In this document: in pieces, positions 26,543 through 35,947 of the stretch
Numbering within the stretch: position 1 is the stretch's first letter
Layout of the letters: each line of letters starts with the position of its first letter
NCBI GenBank assembly: GCA_050953365.1
Contig: JBMNMN010000016.1
Span: 105,292 to 169,291, forward strand
Length of the DNA: 64,000 bases
Source: UBA1426 sp050953365
Lineage (GTDB): Bacteria; Bacillota; Clostridia; Peptostreptococcales; Anaerovoracaceae
Direction of reading: 5' to 3'
Translations under genes and position numbers: made by a program
The notes under the pieces: generated by a model
Databases searched by the model: none
Seen by the model: only the letters and a program-made list of their open reading frames with translations
Told to the model about the DNA's origin: nothing

Positions 26543-27706
26543 TCAGTTCAGCATTGCGACGCAGTTTTTTCCTTGTTCTTTCGCCAGATAAAGCGCATTA
26601 TCGCTTAGTCTATACAGAAAATCAATGTCGGTTCGCTCTTCGGGAATGATGGTTGCAACCCCCACGCTTATAGTATACTTAACGGGGGATTCCGCATCAA
26701 CGGTAGACCCTTCTACAGCCTGCCTTAAACGTTCGGCAATCGCGACGGATTGTTCCTCATTTGAACGCGGAAGTAATATTGCAAACTCGTCTCCTCCGTA
26801 TCTCCCAAATAAATCATCGTCCCGCAAAGCCTTTTTTATTGTATTGGCAAAATGCACCAACACCGCATCTCCTACGTGATGCCCATGCTCATCGTTAATT
26901 TTTTTGAAATCATCAATATCGATCATCAAGCAGGAGATCATCTCCCCTTTTCTCGCGCATAATGACATGATGTCGCGTGAACGTTCAATAAACGTGCGGC
27001 GATTTATTATCTGCGTCAAGCAATCAAAATATGCTGCTTTCTGTATTTCCCGATCCATCTTCTCTTTATCCAGCAGAATAAAGCCCGTACCACCGGCAAA
27101 CATGACGATATACAGCATCAGAAACAATCCCACGTTAAAGAACTCCGTGGACGACAGGCGCAGTTCCATCTCATATTGCGCCGCATAAATTGCCCGCGCG
27201 ACCAAAAAAACAAGGGTGGAACAATAAATAATCGCAATCAGCTTCTGGAGTAAAGAAGAGTGCTCACCCTTGTAAAGAATATACGCGGGAAGCGCTAACA
27301 GCACCGCTCCCGCCAAAGAAATCACTGCAATCTTTACGCTCTCTGTCGTATTAAGAGAGACAACCGAAATAAACACAGCAGAGCATGCCGCCACCAGACC
27401 TATATATATCTTTTTTTGCTTTTCCCCGAAACTGTCTTTCAAAATCATAAAAGAAGCCAGTTCCAGCACCACGCCAACAAACAATACAGCGTTTGCTAGA
27501 ACCCTAATGGCGATGCCGGGCATAAAGACTCTGCACAAGTACATGCTCCACGCAGCGGATTGGAAGAGTTTTTAAAGCAGAAAAACGTTAATTACCCGGC
27601 TTTTGTTAATGCCGCCGGCGTATGTGACGACAAGTACGCCCGTGGAAATATGCCCTACTATAAGAACAACCAACAGAGTTCCCACATTTATCTCAAACGG
27701 TTCCAT
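26543..27706 (-). pseudogene. Membrane diguanylate cyclase (GGDEF) gene with an in-frame stop
   Basis: The open part (26543-27544, 333 residues) has about five membrane helices and a GGDEF domain with intact GRYGGDEF and an RDDD inhibitory site. Upstream in the same frame, ATG at 27706 follows a strong site (AGGGAGGA) and encodes a further membrane segment (VGTLLVVLIVGHISTGVLVV...). A single TAA at 27574-27572 (codon 45) splits this 387-codon frame; reading resumes KLFQSAAWSMYLC. The strong start and uninterrupted frame on both sides suggest one gene broken by a nonsense change. A shortened protein could still start inside and keep a complete cyclase domain. Confidence 0.8.
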
Positions 27707-27909
27707 TCGATCCTCCCTGTTCCACGACATGATTCGTCCTTAGCAGGCAAGAACTTTTCTAATAATTCATCATGTTTCGATTATACAGTGTCAGTATTAT
27801 CGGCGCAAGTGCGCCAAGTATATGATGTTATTACAGGAACCGATACAAATCCCTTGGAAAGCGCAATGCTCCGCTAAAGCTTCACTACAGAGAATACCGC
27901 GTGCAACAC

Positions 27910-28929
27910 TTAATTATGGAAAAGCAGCACCCTGTTTACATTTAATCCGATGTGAATCCTATCTCCTACTTTCAATTGGCAGGGCGGCGCAATGTAAGCC
28001 TCCAGTTTCAGATTCGAAGGTTCCTTCACAAGGGTTATTTTATAATCCTCGCCCCTATACTGTATCTCCGATATACGGAAATCGCCGATCTGCCCCTTCT
28101 CATCTATATATATCGCGCCGGCGCGAAGCGCCGCTTGATATGTCCCGTCCGGTTTATCGACGCGGAACTCCCCGATTTCGCATCTGAAAATTCCGTCCTT
28201 TACGACTCCTTCAATATACGGCGCGCTTTCAAAATAGTCGGCCACCGTGCGATTCACCGGAGCATTATAAATTTTTTCCGGCGTATCGTATTGAATAATC
28301 CTGCCGTCCACCATTAAAGCGATCTTATCCGACATGCTCAAAGCCTCCTGCCTATCATGGGTCACCAGTACGGTTGTGATCCCATAATCCTTCTGAAGTT
28401 TGAGCACCAGCTGTCTCATATCCTCTCTCAGATTTTCATCCAGGCTGGAAAAGGGCTCATCCAGCAGCAGCACGTTGGGATTAGCCGCTAAAGCTCTGGC
28501 CAGGGCCACTCTCTGGAGCTGGCCGCCGGACATTTCACGGATTCTCCTCCCTTCAAATCCTTCCAATTGAACCTTGGCAAGCAGCTCACTTGTCGTCCTC
28601 AGGCACTCTTCCTTCGTAGCTCCCCTCATTTTCATCGGAAAAGAAATATTATCGGCCACCGTCATATGCGGAAAAAGACGAAGATCCTGAAAGACAATCA
28701 CGGTCCCCCGCTTATGCGGAGGCAAGTGGTCTGCGCATTTTCCATCAAGAAATACCGACCCTTCTACGGGAGTAATAATTCCTGCAATAGTTTTCAGCAG
28801 CGTGCTTTTCCCGCACCCGGAAGCTCCCAAAAGGGATATAAAAGCTCCGTCTTCGACGGTTAAGTCAATGGAATCCAGGATCCTTTTTCCTGAAAACGCA
28901 ACGGATATATTTTTCAACGAAAGTTCCAT
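27910..28929 (-). CDS. ABC importer ATP-binding protein (YnjD/PotA-like)
   Basis: This ATPase would drive the importer encoded upstream. The 339-residue protein has Walker A GASGCGKST, Q-loop VFQDLRLFPHMTV, signature MSGGQLQRVALARALA, Walker B NVLLLDEPFSSLD and the switch histidine VTHDRQEA. A C-terminal TOBE-like regulatory domain (about 245-339) is typical of the MOI/CUT1-type importers for iron, polyamines and similar solutes. It is the last gene of a run of five on the minus strand and follows the second permease by 14 bp. Confidence 0.93.
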   Translation of the reverse strand: MELSLKNISVAFSGKRILDSIDLTVEDGAFISLLGASGCGKSTLLKTIAGIITPVEGSVFLDGKCADHLPPHKRGTVIVFQDLRLFPHMTVADNISFPMKMRGATKEECLRTTSELLAKVQLEGFEGRRIREMSGGQLQRVALARALAANPNVLLLDEPFSSLDENLREDMRQLVLKLQKDYGITTVLVTHDRQEALSMSDKIALMVDGRIIQYDTPEKIYNAPVNRTVADYFESAPYIEGVVKDGIFRCEIGEFRVDKPDGTYQAALRAGAIYIDEKGQIGDFRISEIQYRGEDYKITLVKEPSNLKLEAYIAPPCQLKVGDRIHIGLNVNRVLLFHN

Positions 28930-28943
28930 ATCAGCTCACCAAC

Positions 28944-29756
28944 CTAAACCCCGCTTAATCGGGCTGCAAATCGTTTGATTGCCATTTCCAACAATAGAAA
29001 TACCGCAAAGGTGGATGCAACGAACAAAATGGCGTAGGACGAAGCAATGGTTCGGTCCCCGCCTTGAATAAACGGAACCATGACAATAGAAAGCGTCTTG
29101 ACCTTGCCTCCTCCGATCATCAGCGTAATGAAATATTGACTGAAGGATATGATATAGGCCATACTCACCGACGAGATGATTCCAGGCATGAGCAGCGGCA
29201 ATGTAATGTGGTAAAAGGATCGGAACGGAGATACGCCCAGAACCTGGCTTTGCATTTCCAAACCGTTGCCCATCATGGCAGTGACATCCATCATGATGTT
29301 GACCGTATAAGGTAATGCGTAAATCAGATGCACCAGCACCACACCCGTAAAGGTATCTGCAAGCCCTAAGTAGATAAAAACCACGTGGACGCCCATGGCA
29401 AAAGCTGTTCCGGGGATGATAATCGGCAATATGGTTCCGAATAAAACCAATTCCTTGCCTTTAAAATCATAGAACACAAGGGCTCTGGAGGTCATGGCAC
29501 CGATGACGGTTGCAAGAATTGCCACCGTAAGGGATAACAGCACGCTGGAAACCATAAGGGACAGCATTTCTGACGGCCTTGCAAACAGCTCTTCCATACC
29601 CCGTAAAGTAAAACCTTGCGGCAGAAGTCCCGGCCACGGCCAGCGTCCCGCAAAACTCCAAAAGGGCAGCACAAGAAGCGGCACTATGATTAAGAAAACG
29701 CCGGCGTATGCAATACTATTCAGAGATCTGCTCCTTCTTTTATCCATGCTGCTCAC
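28944..29756 (-). CDS. ABC importer permease 2 (YnjC C-terminal half-like)
   Basis: A 270-residue permease with about six helices and the cytoplasmic EAA-type loop (MQSQVLGVSPFRSFYHITLPLLMPG) that contacts the ATPase. E. coli YnjC is a fused double permease; here the two halves are separate genes. The start is GTG at 29756 or ATG at 29747; this region lies in a 35-bp tandem repeat shared with the end of the first permease gene. Confidence 0.9.
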   Translation of the reverse strand: MSSMDKRRSRSLNSIAYAGVFLIIVPLLVLPFWSFAGRWPWPGLLPQGFTLRGMEELFARPSEMLSLMVSSVLLSLTVAILATVIGAMTSRALVFYDFKGKELVLFGTILPIIIPGTAFAMGVHVVFIYLGLADTFTGVVLVHLIYALPYTVNIMMDVTAMMGNGLEMQSQVLGVSPFRSFYHITLPLLMPGIISSVSMAYIISFSQYFITLMIGGGKVKTLSIVMVPFIQGGDRTIASSYAILFVASTFAVFLLLEMAIKRFAARLSGV

Positions 29757-29824
29757 CCTTCACTCCTTCCCTTGTTATCCATGTTGCTCATCCTTCCTTC
29801 GTTTCGTTGCTATCCATGCTGCTG
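29742..29824. repeat. 35-bp tandem repeat linking two permease genes
   Basis: Units beginning ATCCATG(C/T)TGCTCA start at 29742 and 29777, and a partial third at 29812. On the minus strand the array spans the end of permease 1 (codons QQHG-stop), the spacer and the first codons of permease 2, so copying of the gene end seems to have produced the spacer. Confidence 0.88.
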
Positions 29825-30685
29825 CCCGCCGTTGTTCATCCGCTCTGCTTTCCGTGATATTGCATAATAAATACCGGACAATGCGAGGGTAATCAACAGC
29901 ATAACTCCGTTCATGGCCATTGCGTAAGCCCGATGCCTCAGGTCCGAATGGACATACTCAACATAAGCCTGTACGGGAAGCGCCCTGGGCAGTGTGGCCC
30001 CCAAGAGGAAAGGAAGTTCGTATGCTCCGAAGGAAAACGCAAATATAATCAGAAACGCCTTGTTTACCGCAGGCATACATAAAGGCAGGGTTACATGAAG
30101 AAAGGATCGGATACTTGACGCTCCCAGGTTTTCTGCCGCTTCTCCCAGGGTTGCATTGATGCTGCTCATCAGGGCAAAAACGAAATAAGCTACAAAAGGA
30201 ATCTCCTTCCAAAGATAGGCCAGAATGATTCCGATATTATTTGTGTCGTACAGAATCATGGGGAAGCCGTCCTGGGCCGTTATCAATCCCATATGAAAGA
30301 GTATGCGAGCCAGGAGACCGTTTTGGGATAAAAACATAATGGCAAACAACGCTACGATGGTGTGCGGAATCAGGATCGGGATCTTAACCACCTGAAGAAC
30401 TCTATCCCGCACGCGGCCGTTCATCACGATTGCGGCGCAAAGCAAAACCCCGAAAATAGCGGCCAGAACGGAAGACACAATAGCGATGACCAAGCTTACT
30501 TTAATCGATGCAATTAAAGTGGGGTTACTAAATACCTCTTTATAGTATTTTAATGTGATCTCCGTCATGTCGAAAGCAGGAATGTATCCCAGGCTTTGGA
30601 TCAGGGCATTTCCCACGCCAAGCAGGAAAATGACCCCGACCAAAAGCAGCGGAGATAAAAGCAAGTAAGGCCTTAGCTTTTTCAT
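29810..30685 (-). CDS. ABC importer permease 1 (YnjC N-terminal half-like)
   Basis: A 291-residue permease with about six helices and the EAA loop LGEAAENLGASSIRSFLHVTLPLCMPAV. It follows the binding-protein gene by seven bp and precedes permease 2, so the transporter has a binding protein, two different permeases and one ATPase. Substrate unknown. Confidence 0.9.
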   Translation of the reverse strand: MKKLRPYLLLSPLLLVGVIFLLGVGNALIQSLGYIPAFDMTEITLKYYKEVFSNPTLIASIKVSLVIAIVSSVLAAIFGVLLCAAIVMNGRVRDRVLQVVKIPILIPHTIVALFAIMFLSQNGLLARILFHMGLITAQDGFPMILYDTNNIGIILAYLWKEIPFVAYFVFALMSSINATLGEAAENLGASSIRSFLHVTLPLCMPAVNKAFLIIFAFSFGAYELPFLLGATLPRALPVQAYVEYVHSDLRHRAYAMAMNGVMLLITLALSGIYYAISRKAERMNNGGQQHG

Positions 30686-30692
30686 CTTTGAG

Positions 30693-31937
30693 TTATTTAC
30701 CTACAACTTCCTCCTGCCAAATCTCTTCAATAATAGGAACAAGTTTGGCCTGCATTTCAGGCACCCGCTTGCTCAAAAGTTCGTCCTGCGCGATGGCGCC
30801 TTTACCGATATCCACTGTATCAAAGAGAACTTTCTCTTCGGCAGACAACTTATTATAGTCCACTACCGGCAGAGTCTTCAGTTCGGCGAACTGGCTTGCC
30901 TGCATCTCGGCAGAAATAATCTCATTGATTGCAACCATGGCGGCGGCTTTGTTCGGAGAATTGGCGGCGATGGCAATATAGTTTGTGTTTCCGATCATTC
31001 CGCTGTCGAAAAGGAAGGCCCGCGCCGTCCCCGGGAATGTTCCCTCTTCAATATTTATCCCCACTGAATAGGGCGCGTAGCTCATGGTCAAATACAATTC
31101 ACCGTCGGCAAACATATTATTTACTTCCACGGAAGACGCCGGGAAGCTTTTTCCCTGATTCCAAAGGTATGGATTCAGGCTTCTTAGGTATTCAAGGGCC
31201 GGCTCGATGGCCGCTTTTACCGCTTCTTTATCCGCTTCCATATCCATAAACTGCTCATATCCCACAATGTCATAAATTATGTTTCTCACAAAGGCGCTGC
31301 CGGTAAAGTCCGGCAAAGCCGGATAGGTGATTTTTCCGGGATACTTCTTAACGAAATCAAGGAACTCCGCAGTGTTTTTCGGTGTTTCCGGAGTAACGGC
31401 GCTGTCGTTGATCATAACCATCTGCGCTTTTCCGTAGGGGACTTCATATCCTTCGACGGGATATCCGAAATCCCTCTGGTTTTCCTCCGCATCTGCATCG
31501 ATATATTTCTTATAATTGGGCAACTTGTCCGCAAAAGGTCCAAACAGGAGACCGTTTTCCTTGGCAGAATAGAAATTTTCGCCGTTGATCCAAATCATAT
31601 CGATAGAGCCTTCTTCCCTGCCGGCCTGCTTTTCACCGGCAAGCTTTGCAAGGATCTGATCGATATCCATGGGAACCCGTTCCAGTGTAATATCATATTT
31701 TTCCTTTAGAACCGGAGCCACTACATTGTCCAGCCATTTATTCCGCTGCTCATCTCCGCCCCAGCCGTAGAAACTGACTGTGGTTCCTCTTGCCTGATCA
31801 AGAATAACATCGAAATCCGAATTTACGTCAAACTCGCCGCCTTCATCAGTAACCTCGTTCTGATTGCCGGCACACGCGGTAAACGCAAGCAATGAAAAGA
31901 CCAGCATGAATAAAAGGATAGTTCTTAATATTTTCAT
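30693..31937 (-). CDS. ABC importer substrate-binding lipoprotein (YnjB family)
   Basis: The extracellular receptor of the importer. The 414-residue protein has a signal peptide with lipobox FTAC (Cys22). The mature part has the COG4134/YnjB features: VSFYGWGGDEQRNKWLD, an EKYDITLERV strand, GREEGSIDMIWINGENFYSAKENGLLFGP and FTGSAFVRN. YnjB homologues are sometimes linked to thiamine uptake, but that is not settled and no thiamine genes or riboswitch are present here. It is preceded by a BioB-like radical SAM gene, which may act on the same compound. Confidence 0.9.
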   Translation of the reverse strand: MKILRTILLFMLVFSLLAFTACAGNQNEVTDEGGEFDVNSDFDVILDQARGTTVSFYGWGGDEQRNKWLDNVVAPVLKEKYDITLERVPMDIDQILAKLAGEKQAGREEGSIDMIWINGENFYSAKENGLLFGPFADKLPNYKKYIDADAEENQRDFGYPVEGYEVPYGKAQMVMINDSAVTPETPKNTAEFLDFVKKYPGKITYPALPDFTGSAFVRNIIYDIVGYEQFMDMEADKEAVKAAIEPALEYLRSLNPYLWNQGKSFPASSVEVNNMFADGELYLTMSYAPYSVGINIEEGTFPGTARAFLFDSGMIGNTNYIAIAANSPNKAAAMVAINEIISAEMQASQFAELKTLPVVDYNKLSAEEKVLFDTVDIGKGAIAQDELLSKRVPEMQAKLVPIIEEIWQEEVVGK

Positions 31938-32014
31938 AGTAAACAGCCTCCGTTGTTGGGTTTTGTTATGTCTGCTCTTTATAATTAGACAGCCTCAGTC
32001 TGCAACCTCATGGT

Positions 32015-33067
32015 CTATTTCAAAGAATCCGTTTCAATCAGATAATCTAAATTCAAAGGAATCTTACTCTCATCTCCCCTGCGAATATAATCGAATCCGC
32101 ACTCGAACAACATCTTACGGCAGCGAGCCATATCCATTCCGCGGTTTCTAGACGTGTCACCTTCACTGTCTCGCGGATTGGAGCCGCTTTCTGCGGTGAT
32201 GATATTGGCGCCTGCGGCGTAACTCAATTCATTTGGCTCATGAACACCCATGTATGCCATGGTGGGAACTGTTATGGAACAAAGGGAGATGGTCGCTACA
32301 ATGTGCGCCAGTCTAAGCTCGCTGATCTGTCCGTATTTCGCTAAAGGAGCCCCCGGAACGGCCACTCTTCGCATGGCTGCGTGCTGGGTAATGCCCATTT
32401 CTACGCCGATAAAGATGTTATCCACCAACTGGTCCACTGCATGCTCCGGCCCGATGGGTTCGCAACAGGTATACAGCTCAAGCCCCGCGTCCAAGGCGTT
32501 TTTCATGGTTTGGATACGGTCTTCCGGATTGAGTTTCGTATCAACACCTTCGCCGAGGCGGCAAACGTGGTAAATCCCAGTAACGCCGGCCTTTTTAATT
32601 TCCTTTAAGGCATCCAGGCTGCTGTCTCCCACATTCGCCCATATCTGCGTTGTTTTGGGCGCTAACCCTTTGGCTTTTTTCACGATTTTAAGGTAACGAT
32701 CCAAATCATATTCGTGCATTGTCATTAGATACAGGCCATACAGATCATCATACTTACAGAAGCTTAATATTTTCTCCTCTAATTCTTCATCACTGAGATA
32801 GCCTTCATCGAACTTTGTATGGTCCTCGCCGAAAGTACAGAATTTGCACCCGCCGGGACAAGGTCTCATATCTACCCCGATCTGACCCAATATAATAGCG
32901 GAGTTGTCGTTTTTACTTCTGACGATGCTGGCGGCGGCGGCTCTGAGAACACCCGATTCATAGCTCCGTTCGTCGATTGTCAAAAGATATTTGCAATCCT
33001 GCCGGTCGAGGGGTATGCCGCTCCAAGCTTTATCCAGTACTTTTTCCAGTTGAGGCGCAATTTTCAT
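32015..33067 (-). CDS. Radical SAM protein, BioB-like superfamily
   Basis: A 350-residue enzyme with the CX3CX2C cluster motif in MRPCPGGCKFCTF, which binds a 4Fe-4S cluster to cleave SAM. The barrel and C-terminal part (HAAMRRVAVPGAPLA, ISELRLAHIVATI, AAGANIITAESGSNPRD) place it near biotin synthase, HydE, PylB and HmdB. It lacks a clear match to any one of these by eye, so the reaction is unknown. It is 77 bp upstream of the YnjB-type transporter on the same strand. A transported substrate that is modified or salvaged is the natural inference. Confidence 0.85.
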   Translation of the reverse strand: MKIAPQLEKVLDKAWSGIPLDRQDCKYLLTIDERSYESGVLRAAAASIVRSKNDNSAIILGQIGVDMRPCPGGCKFCTFGEDHTKFDEGYLSDEELEEKILSFCKYDDLYGLYLMTMHEYDLDRYLKIVKKAKGLAPKTTQIWANVGDSSLDALKEIKKAGVTGIYHVCRLGEGVDTKLNPEDRIQTMKNALDAGLELYTCCEPIGPEHAVDQLVDNIFIGVEMGITQHAAMRRVAVPGAPLAKYGQISELRLAHIVATISLCSITVPTMAYMGVHEPNELSYAAGANIITAESGSNPRDSEGDTSRNRGMDMARCRKMLFECGFDYIRRGDESKIPLNLDYLIETDSLK

Positions 33068-33099
33068 TGTGTTTCTCCTTGTCTGCTTAATTACATTAC

Positions 33100-33333
33100 C
33101 TACATTTCAACGCTCAAATAAATGCTGTATACGTGTTCTTCAAAGGAAGATCTGTTGCGTATTTGCGGTAAATCCACTTCCACGGGTTCCACGGGATTTC
33201 CGGCGCCGGCCCCGTCGCCGTTTGGACCCCCGGCGCTGTTGCCGCTTGGATCCCCGGCTCCGTCGCCATTTGATTTTCCGGCGCTGCTGCCATCTGGACC
33301 CCCGGCTCCGCTGAGTAACCCGAGGGTTAGCAA
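33100..33333 (-). CDS. Possible small protein with 8-residue Gly-rich repeats
   Basis: An ORF of 77 codons starting at TTG. Its middle has about four 8-residue units of the form GxxxGxxA (for example GDPSGNSA, GGPNGDGA), encoded by 24-bp DNA repeats rich in CCGGC. The hydrophobic start LLTLGLLSGAGG and polar end (VEPVEVDLPQIRNRSSFEEHVYSIYL) do not match any family I know. It ends 33 bp before the radical SAM start. It could be an expressed repeat protein or chance coding on a minisatellite. Confidence 0.35.
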   Translation of the reverse strand: MLTLGLLSGAGGPDGSSAGKSNGDGAGDPSGNSAGGPNGDGAGAGNPVEPVEVDLPQIRNRSSFEEHVYSIYLSVEM

Positions 33334-33771
33334 ATCTGTCGTTATCTTTAGATCATCTCAGCTTTAGGACCTCATCAGCTATTTGACCATGTCTAATAGC
33401 AAGCATAACTATATCACACAAAGACTCCAAAAGTCAATCCTTGTTGGGGGTGTCGGTAGTTATAGTAGGTTCGTATCGCAGATTGGTATAATCGATTGAT
33501 AAGATCCGCTGGTATAGCCGATTGGTAGAATCAATTGGTTGCCTTTTTCTTCGAAACGCGGGTCATATCGACGTTCTAACGAGAAAAGGCAACCGCAATT
33601 TAATCTTTTTTACTTATCGGTTGCCTTCCATCTTTTTAGAATACTGCTTGATATCACTCGCTCCGGCTTACATATAACGCGTCTGCCAGAGACTGCATAT
33701 CAAATCATACAGGCTGTTTACATATGACATGTCTTCCACAAATTTAAAATGTCGAACCATATTGATCGGTT
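33334..33771. other. Gene-free stretch with degenerate repeats and an inverted repeat
   Basis: Degenerate copies of GATTGGTATAATC lie at about 33479-33540. GGTTGCCTTTT (33537-33547) pairs with AAAAGGCAACC (33584-33594), and a further GGTTGCC occurs near 33620. No gene is seen. Confidence 0.55.
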
Positions 33772-34860
33772 TTATATAACCCGATCGTACCTGTAAGTGG
33801 GATTTGGACGTCCGGGACTTAAGTAATTTAATTCAACGGTCTTCTTCTCGATGTCGGATCCGCAAGCCGTCCGAATCTCCTCTTCAACGATATCTTTAAG
33901 GGTATCGGGATCCGTCTGAACCCGGGCGTTTAATGTCATCCTTGCCGTTTTGCCCGCGTCTACTGAACCTCTTATACTGAGAGTATCCTTCGCGCCCGTC
34001 AAGTTTCCAATCACAAACTTATCGCCTGATTCAAGTAACATTTTTACATGCCCCACAGATGCGTTAAGATTATCAAATCTAGCGGACAAATTGCTCATCA
34101 GGTTTTGGGCAAACAAATTCCAATCAGCAAAATTGCTGCTTAACTCAACAGTGGTATTGAGCCAACCGAGCACAGCCTCCCCTTCAGCATATATGTCATA
34201 ATCCACTTCCGCCAAATGGGTTCCCGCCTCGTTCATCGTTATAACATCCGTAAGCCAGCCTTCCAAACCGTCGCCGCTTTTAGCGCTTATCGCATGGATT
34301 TTGGCTTTTGGCCATTTACTTTCACATTTCTTTATTAAAGTATTCGTTTCATCATCTGTCAAAAGATCGATTTTGTTTATGACAAGAATATCTGCCTCCT
34401 CAATTTGCTTGTTGATGATATAAGCAGCGCTTTCATGAAGCCCGGCGTTTCCCCCCTCGAGAATATCTGCCAACCGTTTCGGGTCCACAAGTACGGAAAG
34501 AGGCGCGATATATAAATCTTCTTTATATTTTTCTTTCAAAGGTTGTAATAAGGTAGCCGACAGGTCCGTGCAGCTTCCGACAGGTTCAGCGATGATTACT
34601 TCCACATTATTCTTGTTCCTCATTTCAACTATTGCATCTGTAAGTCCGTTAAAGTTGCAGCAGAAGCAACTACCGCTGACTTCCGATACGACTCCGTTGG
34701 CCTTTTCAAGGAAGGCTGTATCTACCAATGCGGATGCCTGATCGTTCGTTATGAGTCCGACCCGCTTATCTTTTTCGGTAACTCTTCTTGCTGCCTCCCA
34801 AAGCAGCGTTGTTTTACCGGCTCCAAGAAAACCGCCTACCATGATAATCCTTGTCTTCAT
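33772..34860 (-). CDS. CobW/COG0523-family metallochaperone GTPase
   Basis: A 362-residue G3E GTPase. Walker A is GGFLGAGKTT, the metal-binding motif GSCFCC fits the CxCC signature, Walker B-like IIAEPVGS and the guanine motif VINKIDLL follow. The C-terminal 170 residues do not carry an obvious CobW_C metal-histidine cluster. Members insert or deliver metal (zinc, cobalt, nickel) to client enzymes. The client here is unknown; the radical SAM and importer operon lies downstream on the same strand. It starts at ATG after AAGGAG. Confidence 0.88.
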   Translation of the reverse strand: MKTRIIMVGGFLGAGKTTLLWEAARRVTEKDKRVGLITNDQASALVDTAFLEKANGVVSEVSGSCFCCNFNGLTDAIVEMRNKNNVEVIIAEPVGSCTDLSATLLQPLKEKYKEDLYIAPLSVLVDPKRLADILEGGNAGLHESAAYIINKQIEEADILVINKIDLLTDDETNTLIKKCESKWPKAKIHAISAKSGDGLEGWLTDVITMNEAGTHLAEVDYDIYAEGEAVLGWLNTTVELSSNFADWNLFAQNLMSNLSARFDNLNASVGHVKMLLESGDKFVIGNLTGAKDTLSIRGSVDAGKTARMTLNARVQTDPDTLKDIVEEEIRTACGSDIEKKTVELNYLSPGRPNPTYRYDRVI

Positions 34861-35197
34861 CCTACCTACTCCTTTTTATTGCCATTATGATTTGCGCTTT
34901 CTAACTTGCTAATCACGCTTGCTAATATATTTACCACAATTATTTATCGAGCAACAGATTTTTGTCCGTTTTTCTTTTCTTGTATCTTTATTCAATTCAA
35001 TTTCTCCGCCGTCCGAAATCCGCACAGAGACAACAAAAAACAAAAGTTTCTTTATTTTCCTGATTCCCTAAAGTTTGGTTTGAGTTTTATATGCTGACGG
35101 ACTATAATTAATATATATTATTTCTAGTGACCTCGGTTAGTAGAATGAAGTTATTATATATTGCTTTGGGTCTCAACGCAATAATCGGAGTTGATTT
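34861..35197. other. Divergent intergenic region upstream of tetR
   Basis: AT-rich DNA holding the promoters of the COG0523 gene and tetR. From about 35070 onward it is repeated at 36278 (GTTTTATATGCTGACGGA, CTAGTGACCTCGGTTAGTAG), marking the left end of the duplicated tetR unit. No gene is seen. Confidence 0.6.
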
Positions 35198-35827
35198 TTG
35201 TTGAAAAAGAGAAAAAATAACCGGACAAAGGAACAGGGGGCAGAGACGAAAAAGCTTCTCTATGCCTGCGCGGAAGAATTGTTTAAAGCCTATGATTATC
35301 AAAGTGTCAGTGTTGAATCAATTACACGCATGGCAGGAGTCACAAAGGGAACTTTCTATGTGCATTTTGAATCCAAGGACGCGCTTCTGCTGGAGATGAT
35401 AATGGATTATGTTAACCGGATGGACACGCAGTATGAAGCTTTTCTTGAGAGCCTTCCGAATGAAATGCCCACAGCCGATGTGATGCTCGCTCTTGTGGAT
35501 AAAATTATCGCGCTGATGACAGAACAGCTGGGTTGTGAGAACATGAAAGCGGTGTATCAGATGCAGCTCTCCGACAAGGTCAATATGGATGCAGTCAAAG
35601 GTTATAGCAGAAAGCTGTATGGACTTTTCCAAACAGTGCTGGAACGGGGCATAAAGCGACAGGAATTTGTGAGCGATTTGTCGCAGGAAGCTTTGACGCG
35701 TCATTTTGTCATGGCCATACGTGGGCTTACTTACGAATGGTGCATCCGGTATCCCGACTTTGATTTGAGGAAAGAGGCCACGGTGCATTTCAGACTGCTG
35801 CTGGATGGAATTCGCGCAAAATCCTAA
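35198..35827 (+). CDS. TetR-family transcriptional regulator
   Basis: A 209-residue regulator with an N-terminal TetR helix-turn-helix (LFKAYDYQSVSVESITRMAGVTKGTFYVHFESKDALL) and a helical ligand-binding domain. It starts at TTG (35198 or 35201) with CGGAG upstream. Its target and ligand are unknown; the divergent COG0523 gene is a candidate target. A decayed second copy lies 1.2 kb downstream. A strong hairpin follows the stop codon. Confidence 0.92.
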   Translation: MLKKRKNNRTKEQGAETKKLLYACAEELFKAYDYQSVSVESITRMAGVTKGTFYVHFESKDALLLEMIMDYVNRMDTQYEAFLESLPNEMPTADVMLALVDKIIALMTEQLGCENMKAVYQMQLSDKVNMDAVKGYSRKLYGLFQTVLERGIKRQEFVSDLSQEALTRHFVMAIRGLTYEWCIRYPDFDLRKEATVHFRLLLDGIRAKS

Positions 35828-35838
35828 TCCCTTTAAAA

Positions 35839-35878
35839 GAAAGACCGGATGGACACTATTCTGTCCATCCGGTCTTTC
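35839..35878. terminator. Perfect 17-bp hairpin after tetR
   Basis: GAAAGACCGGATGGACA and its exact complement flank a six-base loop CTATTC. The T-rich flanks allow it to act on both strands. The same hairpin with small changes follows the second tetR copy. Confidence 0.85.
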
Positions 35879-35880
35879 CG

Positions 35881-35935
35881 GGTAGAGCTATGGGGATTCA
35901 AACCTCTGACCTTTGACTGGCAGATGCAAAGCTAT
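35881..35935 (-). other. Degenerate 3' fragment of a tRNA-Ala gene
   Basis: On the minus strand CTGCCAGTCAAAGGTCAGAG then GTTTGAATCCCCATAGCTCTACC follows the 3' half of a tRNA (T-arm GGTTTGAAT, acceptor strand). It is a mutated counterpart of the better fragment at 36642 and lies in the same place after a tetR terminator. It cannot fold as a full tRNA. Confidence 0.6.
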
Positions 35936-35947
35936 GGGAGGCGTTAT

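Noticed and set aside
31938..32014. Thiamine riboswitch ahead of the YnjB-type importer
   Set aside because: Only 77 bp separate the genes and no TPP motif (CTGAGA) is present.
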